Shown here piece by piece: positions 45,043 to 57,699 of a stretch of 64,000 bases of DNA. Each line of letters opens with the position of its first letter. Position 1 is the first letter of the stretch. This stretch comes from Owenia fusiformis. Taxonomy: Eukaryota; Annelida; Polychaeta; Sabellida; Oweniidae. Made by a program: the position numbers and the translations under genes. Below the pieces are notes generated by a model, which was given only the letters and a program-made list of their open reading frames with translations, did no database searches and was not told where the DNA came from. The DNA is taken from NCBI GenBank assembly GCA_903813345.2, contig CAIIXF020000004.1:17903513-17967512 (forward strand), in the 5' to 3' direction.

Positions 45043-45808
45043 AAGATGGAACAATTTAGTGTAAACGTCTATTCAAAATTAATAAATTGAATTATTTGTT
45101 GTAGCAGTATGTAGATACATGAGAATAATCCAGATCCACAATACAAGTCAATGAGGAATTATAACAAACATAATTCTCATGTAAAACCTGTATAAGTGGA
45201 ACAACCTGGTACCTCTAAAAATGTCTAACTTTCAGAGGTGTTCCACTACACAGGTTTCACTGTATAAATATTGAATTCAATTAACCATCACGTCTATGTT
45301 TAAATAAATAAGTTGAAATTGTCAGAAAACTCCATGTATGTAATGTTAAAGATTAGAAATCACAGCATTGATTCACAGCCATAGTTTGTTCCTTTAAAGA
45401 ACTGCATTCCATATTACATATATAGCTACAGATCTGTTTCAATATCAAACTGTCCACTGGATAGTAATAGGAGATATAAAGCATGATTATTCAAGAAGTG
45501 GTCCACATTATATTTAAAGGGAAAGTCAGTCCTAGAGTTGAATAGATTGCTAGTATTATTCCATATGGTAAAGCGATAATACCAATTGTGCTGAAATATT
45601 AAAATTGCAGCTTTTCAAAGCTTAAGAAAAAACTAAAAAAAAATTTTTTAATCATGGCAATTTATGTCTCATTTTCCCTTTATTTGCAAATGAATAATTA
45701 GAGCACCATACAATTGAAAGTGAGGGCCATTTGTCAATGATTGCGCTTGATCGTATTAATACTGTATCATGACCACTGTTAGTGTGATGTTCTATCCTCA
45801 ATATGAGA

Positions 45809-48800
45809 TCATGGACTTGTAGAATTCACAATTGATGCTGTCACTCCATTTGTTAATGTTGTTAACACGTTTGTCATTGTCATAAGCATTGGTGTCTGTG
45901 AATGCAATGTCACAATTGATGAGTTTTCAGTTGTTGCTAATGGACTATAAGTTGAGTCTTTAGCCATTGCATTTGTTGAGATTGACATTATTTCACTTAC
46001 AGTGGTTGTAAAATTGCCTCTAGTCAAGTTTGCTGTCATAAAGTCATCAATATATTGCGTTATTTGAGGCCAGATTATGTCGTGAGTTGAGACGTAGATA
46101 TCGTAAGCAACAGCAAAGCCAAAGTAGACAGGCAGTAGATGGTACATGTAGTAGACACACTTTGGTAGTGGGAGGGGGATACGTAGCTTACTGGAAAAAA
46201 AAAAATGTTTTCTAACCTCATAATTAATAAATATATCTCTTTTGCAATCTTAGTGTACTATAGTAGGACAATTGGATTTTCTAGAAAACCAATGCTATAT
46301 AACAGAAATAACAGAATAACCTTTTTGAATATTTTTGAATTTTGACATCATGGTTAAATAAAAACATATTTATCAAAATATTATCAAGCCAATATTGAAT
46401 AATACATTAACCAGCATCGATAACATAGATATCAGTGTGACATTTCAATGTTATTGCATTCATTAATTCCTGCAATAATCACACATTTTACATACATTAA
46501 ATGGTCCTTACATGTATTCTGTGTTAAGGGAGGTCCATATCATAAAGTAAACAAGAATGCCTTGTTCAAGGTTCATCAACAGGGACACTGCTTTCTCTAA
46601 TACTATTGCAAAACTCTGAAATAAAACAACAACATACAGGTAGTGCTACATACAAGCCTTTGTAATAAAACAACATATATGTAGTGCTACATACAAGCCT
46701 TGGAAATAAGTCCTGCAGTGATTACATTTGATTATGGAGAATGGCAATTTAAATATATTAGGGGGCATCATTTAGGTGTTAGTACATGATACAGGCAACT
46801 AGCCAGGATTTGCCAGGGGGGGGTTTCAGTTTTCAAAAATTTCTAGGGGAGTTCACAATAGACAATTTTGGCCCAAATATGGCTAAAATCACTTGAGAAG
46901 TGCTCAAAATGGTAAAAAACGACATGATTTTGAAATAATTTCTGGCCAGGCGGGGGGGGGGGGGGGGGGGGGGGGTTCGCCGCTAAGACCCCCCTGGCTA
47001 CGGGCCTGTGATGTACATAGCACATCAACCTCTAAGGTACAACAGTAAATTTTAATCAATGTTGATTGTCAGTTCCTTACCTTTGGGTTATACATTGCAA
47101 CACAGAATACCAAAGTAAATGCAACCAGGGACAGCACAGATGCAACAAGGCTGCAACACACAATATACATGATTGCATAAATTACTGAAATGATGCCAAT
47201 AATGTAACCAGCATTACATTATAAGCATATCAATGGGAGTCTGGACTCATATAGATGGCAGTTTGCGCATTTTATCCAGTGTGGTTTGTATGTAATATTG
47301 CTATATGGAAACATCATAGAAATGTCATAAATAACATTAATGTTACCATTAAAAGATTCTTTGCAAACATTTTTAACATTCAGTATATCTGCATGTAACT
47401 ATTAAGGTCCTTCAAAAGTAAGTAATACTAAGTATCTTGAGAAGCTTTTGTGCAAAATCTTTTGAACAACCGTTGTATAATTCTTACAAATATGTACATG
47501 TACATGTATGTCTGTGGTGAACTCACCATTGCTTACTGCAGCCTTTGCATCTACCTGATTGTGGGGAATATTTGGAGTTAGATGATGTCCAGAATGAAGA
47601 GACTATACCACTCACTGGAATAACACCAGTTGAAATATTTAAGATTTACAATGACTAAAAAAACAAATCTGAAAATTATGTCTTGGTAATGTGCAAAAAT
47701 CATGCATAACATCCAAGATGTGTGAATCAATGTATAGATAGGCCAAGTGACTTCAAATCTAGAATTCTTGAAGAAACTGTATATGACTTACATGTATGAT
47801 GTAAGGCAGCTCCTATAGTTAGATATGACACTGTAATACTGATCATTATGAATAACTCCACCAGGAGGGCAACCCAACTAAAGGACGGATACAAACTTTG
47901 GATAATCTGAAATAAAATACATAATGTAGTTAATCAATGCAAACATTTTTCACCTAATTATCTTGAAAACAACATCTTAAATATTAACAGTTGAATATAA
48001 TAAATTGTACAAGCATTGATAGGTTCATTGCATAGGGAAATTGCTAATCAGGTTTTACGGTACAATATATTTTAGATACTGCATACATGCAATTATGTAA
48101 AATCCAACATCATTAACATATATACTCACTTTTGTCAATGGAATGGTTGAGATTTCTCCATTTTTCTCAGCTCTGAAAAAGTAAATATATTCTCCTTTAG
48201 ACATAAGGAAAAAACAAGAAATACCAGTGACATTTCATTTTTTGAAATCGAGAGAAACAAGATTGTTTCTAAATTTTTGGTATTCCTAATTGAAGGTTTT
48301 GATTGGCTTGGCCTGCTTATGACATGTGATTGAATGTGCATATTTACAAAGATCTGACTCAAGAATTTGATTATTGGAACCAATAGCCCCTTCAACATGA
48401 TAATAAACATATAATAAATAGCCTTACTCTTCTAGACTGAGATTGTGGTAACAGAGCATCCTCTGTTGTGTGGCTTGTCCTGTCATTATGTGGAATGTAT
48501 TGTTCTCCTTCATGTTGTATGAGAAGCAACTGTTTAACTGTGGTACTATATCCAACACTGACCAGCACCTGTAACCATAGAAACAACATTATTAAACAAA
48601 AGAGAATATGATGCAATATTGTAAAAATACAGTCCCAAACCCAAAGAGGATTGGCTCCCAGAGTGCAACATCGATATTCTGTCCAATATATGGTCATGAT
48701 GTAAAATTCGAATCCAAACAGCCGCCATTTTGTTCACTTCAACATTTGAATTGTGAATTTTGGTCTTATTTCCTGACAAAAAATTCCAAAATTCACAAGA

Positions 48801-51800
48801 AATGATCGAGATATTAGTTCAAATCTTTTGAACTGTTTATTTTGAATTTATAGTCGACAGACATTTCCACATTTTCATTGTTGGAAAATATCGAGTTTCG
48901 ATCCTGGGAGCCAATCCTCCTTGTCCCAAACCCCAAAAATCATACATGATGCAATTGTGTATTCTTTGGGCTAAGTCCCACTTGGATGAGACAAATCACC
49001 ATCAAACAATGTAACAAACTCTAAATCACTCTTACTTATGATGTTCTGAACAAGAAGAATAGCTACTAAGCAAACTGACCAATGTGTACACATAAACTGA
49101 AAGATTTATCACCAGACTTGAAGGAGCTGTTTATATAGGTGATAGAATGTCTTACCAGAGTATATTGAGTATGGCACATGTACCTAGGCCTGCTAGAACA
49201 GCTGTTCTGAATCCCCTCACCTGGGACCTGACAGGGGCCACCTTCCCATACAACATGGGCATAACATTAATCACACCACCTACAGTAATGGAAAATAAAG
49301 GTTATCATAAGTCTCATATTTTAAACGTTCATTAAATGCTCATTGCGTTCATACTGATGATATTGCCTTCTCTGCTTTCTTACTACATTACATTGTATTT
49401 TAATGATTTTATTATTTGTCAGAAAAATGGTTTCTACATATACTATATACACTTAAGCCTTTATCACAGACGGTCACTACCATTGTTAAATTGTCGTTTT
49501 TTCACTTGACATTCAATGCCTCTATCAACTGCAGCGCTATAAGTAGCCATTTAATAAACATTATCAATCAAATGCAATACAAGTTGACAACTGTACAGCA
49601 TGCCACTCACCCAATGCAACTGTTCCCATGAGGAAAGGAGCCCCAATGTAAGTGAAATCATTATCAATCTAATGCAATACAAGTTGACAACTGTACAGCA
49701 TGCCACTCACCCAATGCAACTGTTCCCATGAGGAAAGGAGCCCCAATGTACGTGAAATCATTATCAATCTAATGCAATACAAGTTGACAACTGTACAGCA
49801 TGCCACTCACCCAATGCAACTGTTCCCATGAGGAAAGGAGCCCCAATGTACGTGAAATCATTATCAATCTAATGCAATACAAGTTGACAACTGTACAGCA
49901 TGCCACTCACCCAATGCAACTGTTCCCATGAGGAAAGGAGCCCCAATGTACGTGAAATCATTATCAATCTAATGCAATACAAGTTGACAACTGTACAGCA
50001 TGCCACTCACCCAATGCAACTGTTCCCATGAGGAAAGGAGCCCCAATGTACGTGAAATCATTATCAATCTAATGCAATACAAGTTGACAACTGTACAGCA
50101 TGCCACTCACCCAATGCAACTGTTCCCATGAGGAAAGGAGCCCCAATGTACGTGAAATCATTATCAATCTAATGCAATACAAGTTGACAACTGTACAGCA
50201 TGCCACTCACCCAATGCAACTGTTCCCATGAGGAAAGGAGCCCCAATGTACGTGAAATCATTATCAATCTAATGCAATACAAGTTGACAACTGTACAGCA
50301 TGCCACTCACCCAATGCAACTGTTCCCATGAGGAAAGGAGCCCCAATGTACGTGAAATCATTATCAATCTAATGCAATACAAGTTGACAACTGTACAGCA
50401 TGCCACTCACCCAATGCAACTGTTCCCATGAGGAAAGGAGCCCCAATGTACGTGAAATCATTATCAATCTAATGCAATACAAGTTGACAACTGTACAGCA
50501 TGCCACTCACCCAATGCAACTGTTCCCATGAGGAAAGGAGCCCCAATGTACGTGAAATCATTATCAATCTAATGCAATACAAGTTGACAACTGTACAGCA
50601 TGCCACTCACCCAATGCAACTGTTCCCATGAGGAAAGGAGCCCCAATGTACGTGAAATCATTATCAATCTAATGCAATACAAGTTGACAACTGTACAGCA
50701 TGCCACTCACCCAATGCAACTGTTCCCATGAGGAAAGGAGCCCCAATGTACGTGAAATCATTATCAATCTAATGCAATACAAGTTGACAACTGTACAGCA
50801 TGCCACTCACCCAATGCAACTGTTCCCATGAGGAAAGGAGCCCCAATGTACGTGAAATCATTATCAATCTAATGCAATACAAGTTGACAACTGTACAGCA
50901 TGCCACTCACCCAATGCAACTGTTCCCATGAGGAAAGGAGCCCCAATGTACGTGAAATCATTATCAATCTAATGCAATACAAGTTGACAACTGTACAGCA
51001 TGCCACTCACCCAATGCAACTGTTCCCATGAGGAAAGGAGCCCCAATGTACGTGAAATCATTATCAATCTAATGCAATACAAGTTGACAACTGTACAGCA
51101 TGCCACTCACCCAATGCAACTGTTCCCATGAGGAAAGGAGCCCCAATGTATGTGAAATCATTATCAATCTAATGCAATACAAGTTGACAACTGACTGTAC
51201 AGCATGCCACTCACCCAATGCAACTGTTCCCATGAGGAAAGGAGCCCCAATGTACGTGAAATCATTATAAATCTAATGCAATACAAGTTGACAACTGTAC
51301 AACATGCCACTCACCCAATGCAACTGTTCCCATGAGGAAAGGAGCCCCAATGTACGTGAAATCATTATCAATCTCATGGTGGATCTCAGAGCCAACAATA
51401 AATGTCACAATCACCTGTAATAATTTAGTGCATATAGTAGTTTTATATCATTAGCAATTGTCATGGGTCTCTTTAATTCATTTCTCATAATGGTATCCTG
51501 GTTTGGATGTGGGTATTATTGCTGGTAGAGGGGCATTTTTGGGGACGAAAAGTGGGTTAAATAGATCTTGATGTGAATATCAGTATACATATAGCTACAT
51601 TTCTATGCATAGAACTACATGTATATTTTTCTTAAAATGTGTTAATCATATGACTGCAAGATTATAATTGTTAATCCTCAATGGTTCTTAAAAAAGGAAT
51701 AAAATAACATTATTTTCTATTTTTCATTGGTGTAAGTCTGTAAGACATGCCATTTTATGGTTACACTTACGGTGCCTAGCAACAGGGACCCCTTGGCAAA

Positions 51801-54800
51801 TGTAAGAATGGATACTATTGGCTGGATGAGTTGTAAGGCAAATACAATGGCTGCAGTGAGCACCCAACAGAATACAGGAATCACATAGATAAACCTAAAA
51901 AGCAAGAAAACATAATGTAAAAATTCACTTTTTATAAATATGAGAATTTGAAGTTATTAAAAATTAGAATATAACATCGGTCTTGGACATTGATCTACTT
52001 TAAGTGGGGAATTTTGTAACCAGGAGTGTACTTTAAAAAGTTCAAGGGAACAACATAATACTTACGGTATTCCAATGACTTGAGCATAGGCCTCACTGCC
52101 AGCCAATGCATAGCAAATCAGCAGTGAAATACTAATATGCAAATAAGAGAAGACATGAATCATAGACATATCACAACAATTGTCACTTTGGCATATTAAA
52201 GCTGCAATTTGAATAGAATTTAATTTATAGGAGATGTGACATTTCTTTATTACAGTATTTAAGTATTCCAAATGTATCTAATCCAATTTTGACAATTAAA
52301 TCAAAACCCATAAAGCACACTAAAAAATGAGTATAGATGTCAAATAATCAATGCACCAGAGACAAATAAAAAAATTGTTATTACATTGTATTATGCGTCT
52401 CTATTTGGACTGATAGAGTGTAGATGAAACATTGAATATTCGCTGATTGACTTTTGCACAATTTGAGAATGATGATATACTTACAATTGTAGAAGAATGA
52501 CTAGATCAAAGAACTGCCTCATCCCACAGCACAGAAACAGCTCAGCTAGCAGATGAAGGTTGGGAGCCTGCACTTCACTCTCTTTGGGAAGAATAACATG
52601 GCCAGCTAGTACTGCATCTATGGGAAACATACAGTCTTAATTCATTTGTCTTTCTAGATGAATTTTGAGCAGCTAAACTGCTTTTTTATATATTGTACTT
52701 GAATCATGTTTAAATACTGAAATAAATGTTCAACATAATCAGGTCAGTTTAACATAATCTCAGGCTGGAAGAGCAAGGCTGTCGTTTATCTAGTATTAGT
52801 TCACCATAGTCAATCAATACATGTATTAATCTCAAATTCAAGATTCGCTATTTTTGATATTTTTATTGTAAAAATGTTTGCTTCGATAATTTCTTTAAAA
52901 TATTTTACAAACTATCCATAATACACACACTCCACACTTTGTTTGTTTTATATCATTTTCCCAACATCAAAATAGATTTTTAGTGTTCCTACCACTAGTT
53001 TCTGTCTCATCATCTGCCTCAGAGAATGTGTCATAGTCAAGTTCTGTCAGTGGCACTGCCTCAAAGTCTGCTCCTTCCTCCTTTTAAACATTAGTATGAA
53101 CAGAATTAATGGAAATAGTGGTAAATATGAACAATATGTTTGGTAAATGTGTACAATATGTTTGGTAAATGTGTACAATATGTTTGGTAAATGTGTACAA
53201 TATGTTTGGTAAATGTGTACAATATGTTTGGTGAATGTGTACAATATGTTTGGTAAATGTGTACAATATGTTTGGTAAATGTGTACAATATGTTTGGTGA
53301 ATGTGTACAATATGTTTGGTAAATGTGTACAATATGTTTGGTAAATGTGTACAATATGTTTGGTGAATGTGTACAATATGTTTGGTAAATGTGTACAATA
53401 TGTTTGGTAAATGTGTACAATATGTTTGGTGAATGTGTACAATATGTTTGGTGAATGTGTACAATATGTTTGGTAAATGTGTACAATATGTTTGGTAAAT
53501 GTGTACAATATGTTTGTTCAAGGTTAAGGTGTAGATCCTTGAGTTTAGATTGGGGTTGAGAAAGCTTGAGCTGAATCAACTTGTGTTTGAGAAAGACAGA
53601 GTCATACTGGGTTGAATTAATATATCATGGACTTTCTTCACTGGGGATCAATTGGAAACGAAGACAATTGTCTTCATTTCAACATGGCCAGACATTCCTG
53701 AGCTAATTGTCTTCTTTTACAGTGATCCCCAGTGCTGCTTGAGAAAATTGGCTCACTGGATGTCAGGAAAGCAGAGACATGCACAAGGTATTTAACTCCA
53801 AAACCTCTCAGTTAGTTAAAGGAAATTTTACATATAGTTTTACTATACTTACCTTTTTATTTAATAATTGTGCTGCATGAGCTCGCTGTAGAAGGTCCAC
53901 GAAAAACACAATCAGAAGGGCCTACAATATATGTACAATACAATACGATATGAAATAATACAATACATGTACAATACAATAGGAAACAATACATTACAAA
54001 ACAATTGTTTTTAGTTTAGCTAATTTTTTGTATATGCTTAAGTTCAAGTAATTATTTGGTTAATCATAAAAAATGTACAGTCTTATACATTAAACGTGAC
54101 ACTTGATACTGGCGAGAAAGTTTTGACTAGTTCAAAGTTGGTTCTAAGTTGACATAATATCATGTGCACTGATATCATTTTTTCTGCGTTGAATAATGAG
54201 CAAAAATAACAAAAATGTATGATATTTAATTACATGTATGTTCACAAAACATTCACTCTGAAGATTCTGTCATTTGTATTGTAGTACTGTAGATTGGGTT
54301 AATTTGGCGCCCGCTTTAATTTGGCGAATTTGGCGAAATTGAAAAATTCGCCAATATAAATCTTCGCCAAAATTTAGAATGAATCCCCGGGAATTATCTA
54401 GGGTATTTCGTCCAGTGTATTTAGGTCACTTCAGGTTAAGTTTTTTCCAAAAATATGAAAAAGTGTCTCTCATAAATTGGCTCAGAACTGGTCAGTCACT
54501 CATTAATACTCAGTGAAAAACTAGAAAGGAAAAGCGCGGTATAGTAGCAGCATCGGTCGAGGTGCAAAATGTAAAGGATGATCTCACAAAAATGTACAAA
54601 CGTGGTGAATATCGCCAGTGGTCCTCAAAAGAAAAAATGAACATAGCCAAACATGCCCATTTACATGGTACAGCGTGTAAGTTTAACATTTTTTTTGCAT
54701 ATCCGTCAAATTAAATAGCCGCCAATATGCCAAAAATAACAAAATCGCCAAATTAAGTAGCGCCAAATTAACCCAATCTACAGTATTATTGTCTATGTCT

Positions 54801-57692
54801 CATGACAAATAAATTGAATTTGATTCTCATAAAAAACAAATATCAATATCAATGCAGTCCAAAGTTTGGCACATCATCGTAATATTAACCATTTTGAACA
54901 TTGACAAATGGCACTTTAATCACCTTTGAAACTTTGTGTACCTTGTAAATATAGTTTTCATTATATTGTAATCATACATTTATAATTTACCTGGAAGAAG
55001 AACCCCAGTAGGAAAGATACAAGGAATGGGTAGACTCCCGATTTACTAAGTGTCACTGGGAGACCTGAAATATAATATAAACAGAAAATCATAATCAACT
55101 TAATGAAAGAAAGATTACTCTATAATGTCAGACCTTAATTCATCAAAATAGTGTCTTGAACAAACACATTCTATAAACATGTTTGAAGGGTACAAATCAA
55201 TAAGCATTTCAGTTAAATTAATCATCTAGTCTAGACTAGTTTATGACCTGGGCTCCAAAAATCTTTGTTATTTAAGGATGCATATACTGTAACTATCAAG
55301 GGCTTAGAAAACAATGAAAATGAGTTTTTTAAGAATATCATCAATTAGATTCATTTGAACCCATCAATTAAATCCAATAAATACGCTTTCGCTATCTTAT
55401 CATATGTGAAAGTGCTCTAATAACAAAAGTGAAAGTATTTGGCCGTTGTTAGGAATTCCCCAAAACAAATGTCACAATGAATATCTCCATACCATCCATC
55501 GCATATTGACGTAATATTTGTAGCCCTCTCTTATGAAAAGCCAATTTAATTGGACGTTATTTCCCTAACAACGATAGAGAAAAAAACCAAAATGTTAGTG
55601 GATTCCCCAAATTATTTCACATTTATAAACAAAATTAACACTCACTTGGGTAAAATAAGTGTTTTATCATATTGGAATCGATTCCTCATATTAATTCAAA
55701 TATATAAATTTAATAGCATATAATGCTTTCAAGAAATAAGCCCAAAAACTGAAATTTTATTGTAATTGAATTAAGGTGGCCCCCTCATTAAATACAATGG
55801 TCGAAACATTCTGAAAATTGCTAAAAGTAGGGATCATAATAACAGCTCCCACTCCATCAATATTTTATCAATTTCTATTTTCTTTATATGGAATGAAAGA
55901 TGAATATACACTCTAAATGCGTAAGTAAAAATCAGATATGCACAGCAACATGCTGTATTAAAGCTTTGAATAGGAGTGAAAATCACTTTAATAGTTACAT
56001 ATAATTATACAACCATTAAGTAGAGAGCTGGAACATTTATGTTTTTCCTTTCATGTTCAGCTATAATGTGGGACTGAGTGTTAAACTGTAATTTACAGAT
56101 ACCATAGGAGATAATGGAGAACACAGCTTGATATACAAGTCTTCATGTTACATTTGCATATGCACTGAACAATGAAACTTGGATAAGTGAACACATCTTA
56201 CCATGAACACCTGTGTCTAGTGAACACCCCTTCTCAGCACATACTCCACTGACTTCTGTATAAAATTGTCCCTCTGTAGTGAACACCTACCTCTGCAGTG
56301 ATCACATTTTTTGTGGCTCCATGGGTGTTCACTATACACAGGTTTTACATACACACATGTACATATACATGTATGTACTAAACTACAACAACCAACAAAA
56401 ATGATAAATGAATGTGTATTTTGAACTGCTAAGAGGGATTATATGAGTAGGTCTCTAAGTACATTTATTGCTTATCTTAATACATGATTAATCTTTTTAC
56501 TTGATGCAATTGCCACTTGAAAAGGTTTTATGATTATGTTTAATAAGCTTATATTCGCGAATGCAAATATCCGCTACCGCCTATCCTGTTTATTGCAGTT
56601 TGAGGGCAAAATATGAAGAGTACCTGACATGCTTCCCGTTAGCTGCCACCTCTCGCTAAAAACCCAGTCTCTGACCTTAATAATGGATTAATCTGCCTAT
56701 TCAACAGCATGTAACAATGACCTATGGTCTGTTTGCCAATTCGACCAAACGGCTTTATTATAATTGATCCTTTCATTGGTATAAAAAATCATGTGATCAC
56801 TGTTCGTCGGTTGATGGGTTGTTTGTAATGACAACTTCAAAATCATGATGGGTTAATTTATGAAATGAATAGGTAATAATTTGGTAGCCGCTATTTGCAT
56901 TTGCGAATACAAGCTTAAACCAGCTGATGATATACACTGTACAGTGTATCTAAGAATGATATGCGTACATATTTAAAATATTAATAAATGTACAGGGTGT
57001 CAAAAAACAACGGCACCCCCTCTTCTGCAAAAAGTACTTAATGTTACATGGTGTGTCATATCTCATTTTAAAGACAATTTAATTCTGGAGTTATCTGAGA
57101 AATTTCAGCTTTATATCATATAATTTTACAGATTTACAGCTGATTCTTAGTAGTTGGTATGACCACCAGTTGCTGCTCAAACAGCAGCTTATCTGGACGG
57201 ATAAGATTTCAATAAAAATTCAGATAAAGGTGAAGCATTGCATAATCCTCTCACTTTCCTCACATTCTTCAGAAATACATCCTAACTGTATCTTTTTTCA
57301 AGAGGCTTTTTGTCCATCAGTTCCTATACCCTGTTTTTCAGAACTGAACCCATATGTTCAGTGCAGTTGAAATCTGGGCTAATTCTTTCATATTCCACTT
57401 TCTTAAGATTTGACCTTTAACCAGTAACAGAGCAGCAAACAAAGTACCGTAGTAGCAAACTTTGAAACAATGTAGCTTTTTTTTAATATAAAGTTTTATT
57501 AAATGGAATTTGATGAGTAACTCCAGCATTAAATTATCTTTCAAATGAGGTATGACACGATATGGAACATTCAGGACTTTTTGCTGTAGAGGGGGGTGCC
57601 GTTGTTTTTTGACACCCTGTATACTTATTTAAATTTGAAAACATTCTTACCTAGAACTCCTGTACCCAATATAGTTGCTATGGTAACAAAAT
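45809..57692 (-). CDS. AAAP-type (SLC32/36/38-like) multi-pass transporter, 5'-partial
   Basis: Sixteen exons in transcript order: 57651-57692, 54991-55064, 53853-53921, 52993-53080, 52485-52617, 52066-52131, 51771-51894, 51315-51414, 49156-49279, 48428-48568, 48130-48172, 47792-47906, 47527-47614, 47081-47150, 46512-46615 and 45809-46190 (stop). All junctions are GT-AG with compatible phases, giving about 587 residues without the start exon. The first exons read FVTIATILGTGVLGLP and SKSGVYPFLVSFLLG, the first-helix signature of amino acid/auxin permease-type carriers. An acidic loop (LTELDYDTFSEADDETE) follows. Later come helices with LLICYALAGSEAYAQVIG, GGVINVMPMLYGKV and LNILWCWSVLDIVPQ. 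The last two exons give further helices and a Ser/Thr-rich tail with N-x-T sequons. Family assignment rests on motif pattern and helix count; the substrate is unknown. One intron carries an 18-copy array of part of exon 51315-51414. Confidence 0.7.
46793..47010. mobile_element. Small element with AGCCAGGGGGG-type ends
   Basis: The left CAGGCAACTAGCCAGG then GCCAGGGGGGGG, and the right CCCCCCTGGCTACGGGCCTG, are imperfect inverted ends. The core includes a run of about 27 G at 46950-46976, where the assembly is doubtful. It is in an intron of the AAAP-like gene. Confidence 0.55.
48640..48930. mobile_element. MITE with GGATTGGCTCCCAG ends (copy 1)
   Basis: GAGGATTGGCTCCCAGAGTG at the left and ATCCTGGGAGCCAATCCTCC at the right are inverted, with inner TCGATATT / AATATCGA. 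The outer CCCAAACCC occurs on both sides as a direct repeat. It is non-coding and shares its terminal sequence with 62618-62742. It lies in an AAAP-like gene intron. Confidence 0.7.
49559..51376 (-). repeat. 100-bp exon/intron tandem array, 18 copies
   Basis: The unit is exactly 100 bp in most copies; TGTTCCCATG recurs at 49621, 49721 and so on to 51121, then at about 51225 and 51324. On the minus strand each unit is 58 nt of coding exon (ATTGATAATGATTTCACGTA onward to GTTGCATTGG) directly followed by its GTGAGT donor and 42 nt ending TTGCATTAG, which abuts the next exon piece. The first copy in transcript order is the true exon 51315-51414; the other 17 are extra. Copies are nearly identical (a few single-base changes and one 4-bp insertion), so the expansion is recent or homogenised. 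The AG at the junction creates a potential acceptor in every unit. Confidence 0.95.
53106..53516. repeat. 22-bp minisatellite with 66-bp higher-order period
   Basis: About 18 copies of GTACAATATGTTTGGTAAAT plus GT. A variant with GTGAATG occurs at 53231, 53297, 53363 and 53429 (every 66 bp) and again at 53451, showing that triplets of units were amplified together. It is in an AAAP-like gene intron, ending about 25 bp upstream (in transcript sense) of the acceptor for exon 52993-53080. Open frames on the minus strand across it are repeat artefacts. Confidence 0.95.
53632..53735. repeat. Small inverted repeat around a GAAGACAATTGTCTTC core
   Basis: CACTGGGGATCA and TGATCCCCAGTG flank GAAACGAAGACAATTGTCTT (itself palindromic) and CAGACATTCC. 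A related half copy (TTGGGATCAACTGGAAACGA then AGACATGATGTCTTCGTTTC) lies at 57848-57888. Confidence 0.65.
54284..54786. mobile_element. MITE with TACTGTAGATTGGGTTAATT ends
   Basis: The left TACTGTAGATTGGGTTAATT then TGGCGC, and the right GCGCCAAATTAACCCAATCT then ACAGTA, are perfect inverted ends. Subterminal TTTGGCGAATTTGGCGA / CGCCAAATT copies are present at both ends. It is about 500 bp and non-coding, in an AAAP-like gene intron. Confidence 0.85.
55065..56544. other. Intronic stretch of AAAP-like gene
   Basis: No exon was recognised. At 56170-56345 a short imperfect inverted pair of GTGAACACC / GGTGTTCAC motifs ending CACAGGTTTT resembles text at 45185-45260 and 59330-59410, so a degraded interspersed repeat is likely. 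Confidence 0.4.
56545..56917. mobile_element. MITE, GCTTATATTCGCGAATGCAA family (copy 2)
   Basis: The left AAGCTTATATTCGCGAATGC and right GCATTTGCGAATACAAGCTT are inverted, with inner ATCCGCTACC / GGTAGCCGCT. It is 370 bp and non-coding. It shares terminal sequence, but not the core, with 33804-33987. Confidence 0.8.
56991..57622 (-). pseudogene. Tc1/mariner element with broken transposase
   Basis: The ends TACAGGGTGTCAAAAAACAA and TTGTTTTTTGACACCCTGTA are inverted, with TA at both borders and paired subterminal text (GGCACCCCCTCT / GGGGGGTGCC). The minus-strand core reads ISPDFNCTEHMGSVLKNRV, then a stop, ELMDKKPLEKRYS, then a stop, then DVFLKNVRKVRGLCNASP; further on comes a GGHTNY end before a stop. 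SPDFN-x-x-EH is the region around the last catalytic Asp of Tc1/mariner DDE transposases and GGHT-x-Y their usual C-terminus. At least two in-frame stops and the small size show it is dead. It lies 28 bp before the first visible exon of the AAAP-like gene on the plus-strand map. Confidence 0.75.
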
Positions 57693-57699
57693 CTGCAAA

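Noticed and set aside
48392-48779. Minus-strand frames across exon 48428-48568 in other phases
   Set aside because: Phase from the flanking exons fixes the reading as WCWSVLDIVPQ; the alternative longer frames run through introns.
53047-53579. Three overlapping minus-strand frames of 145-157 codons
   Set aside because: All three frames are open because the 22-bp repeat lacks stops in each. The sequence lies in an intron and encodes a trivial repeat.
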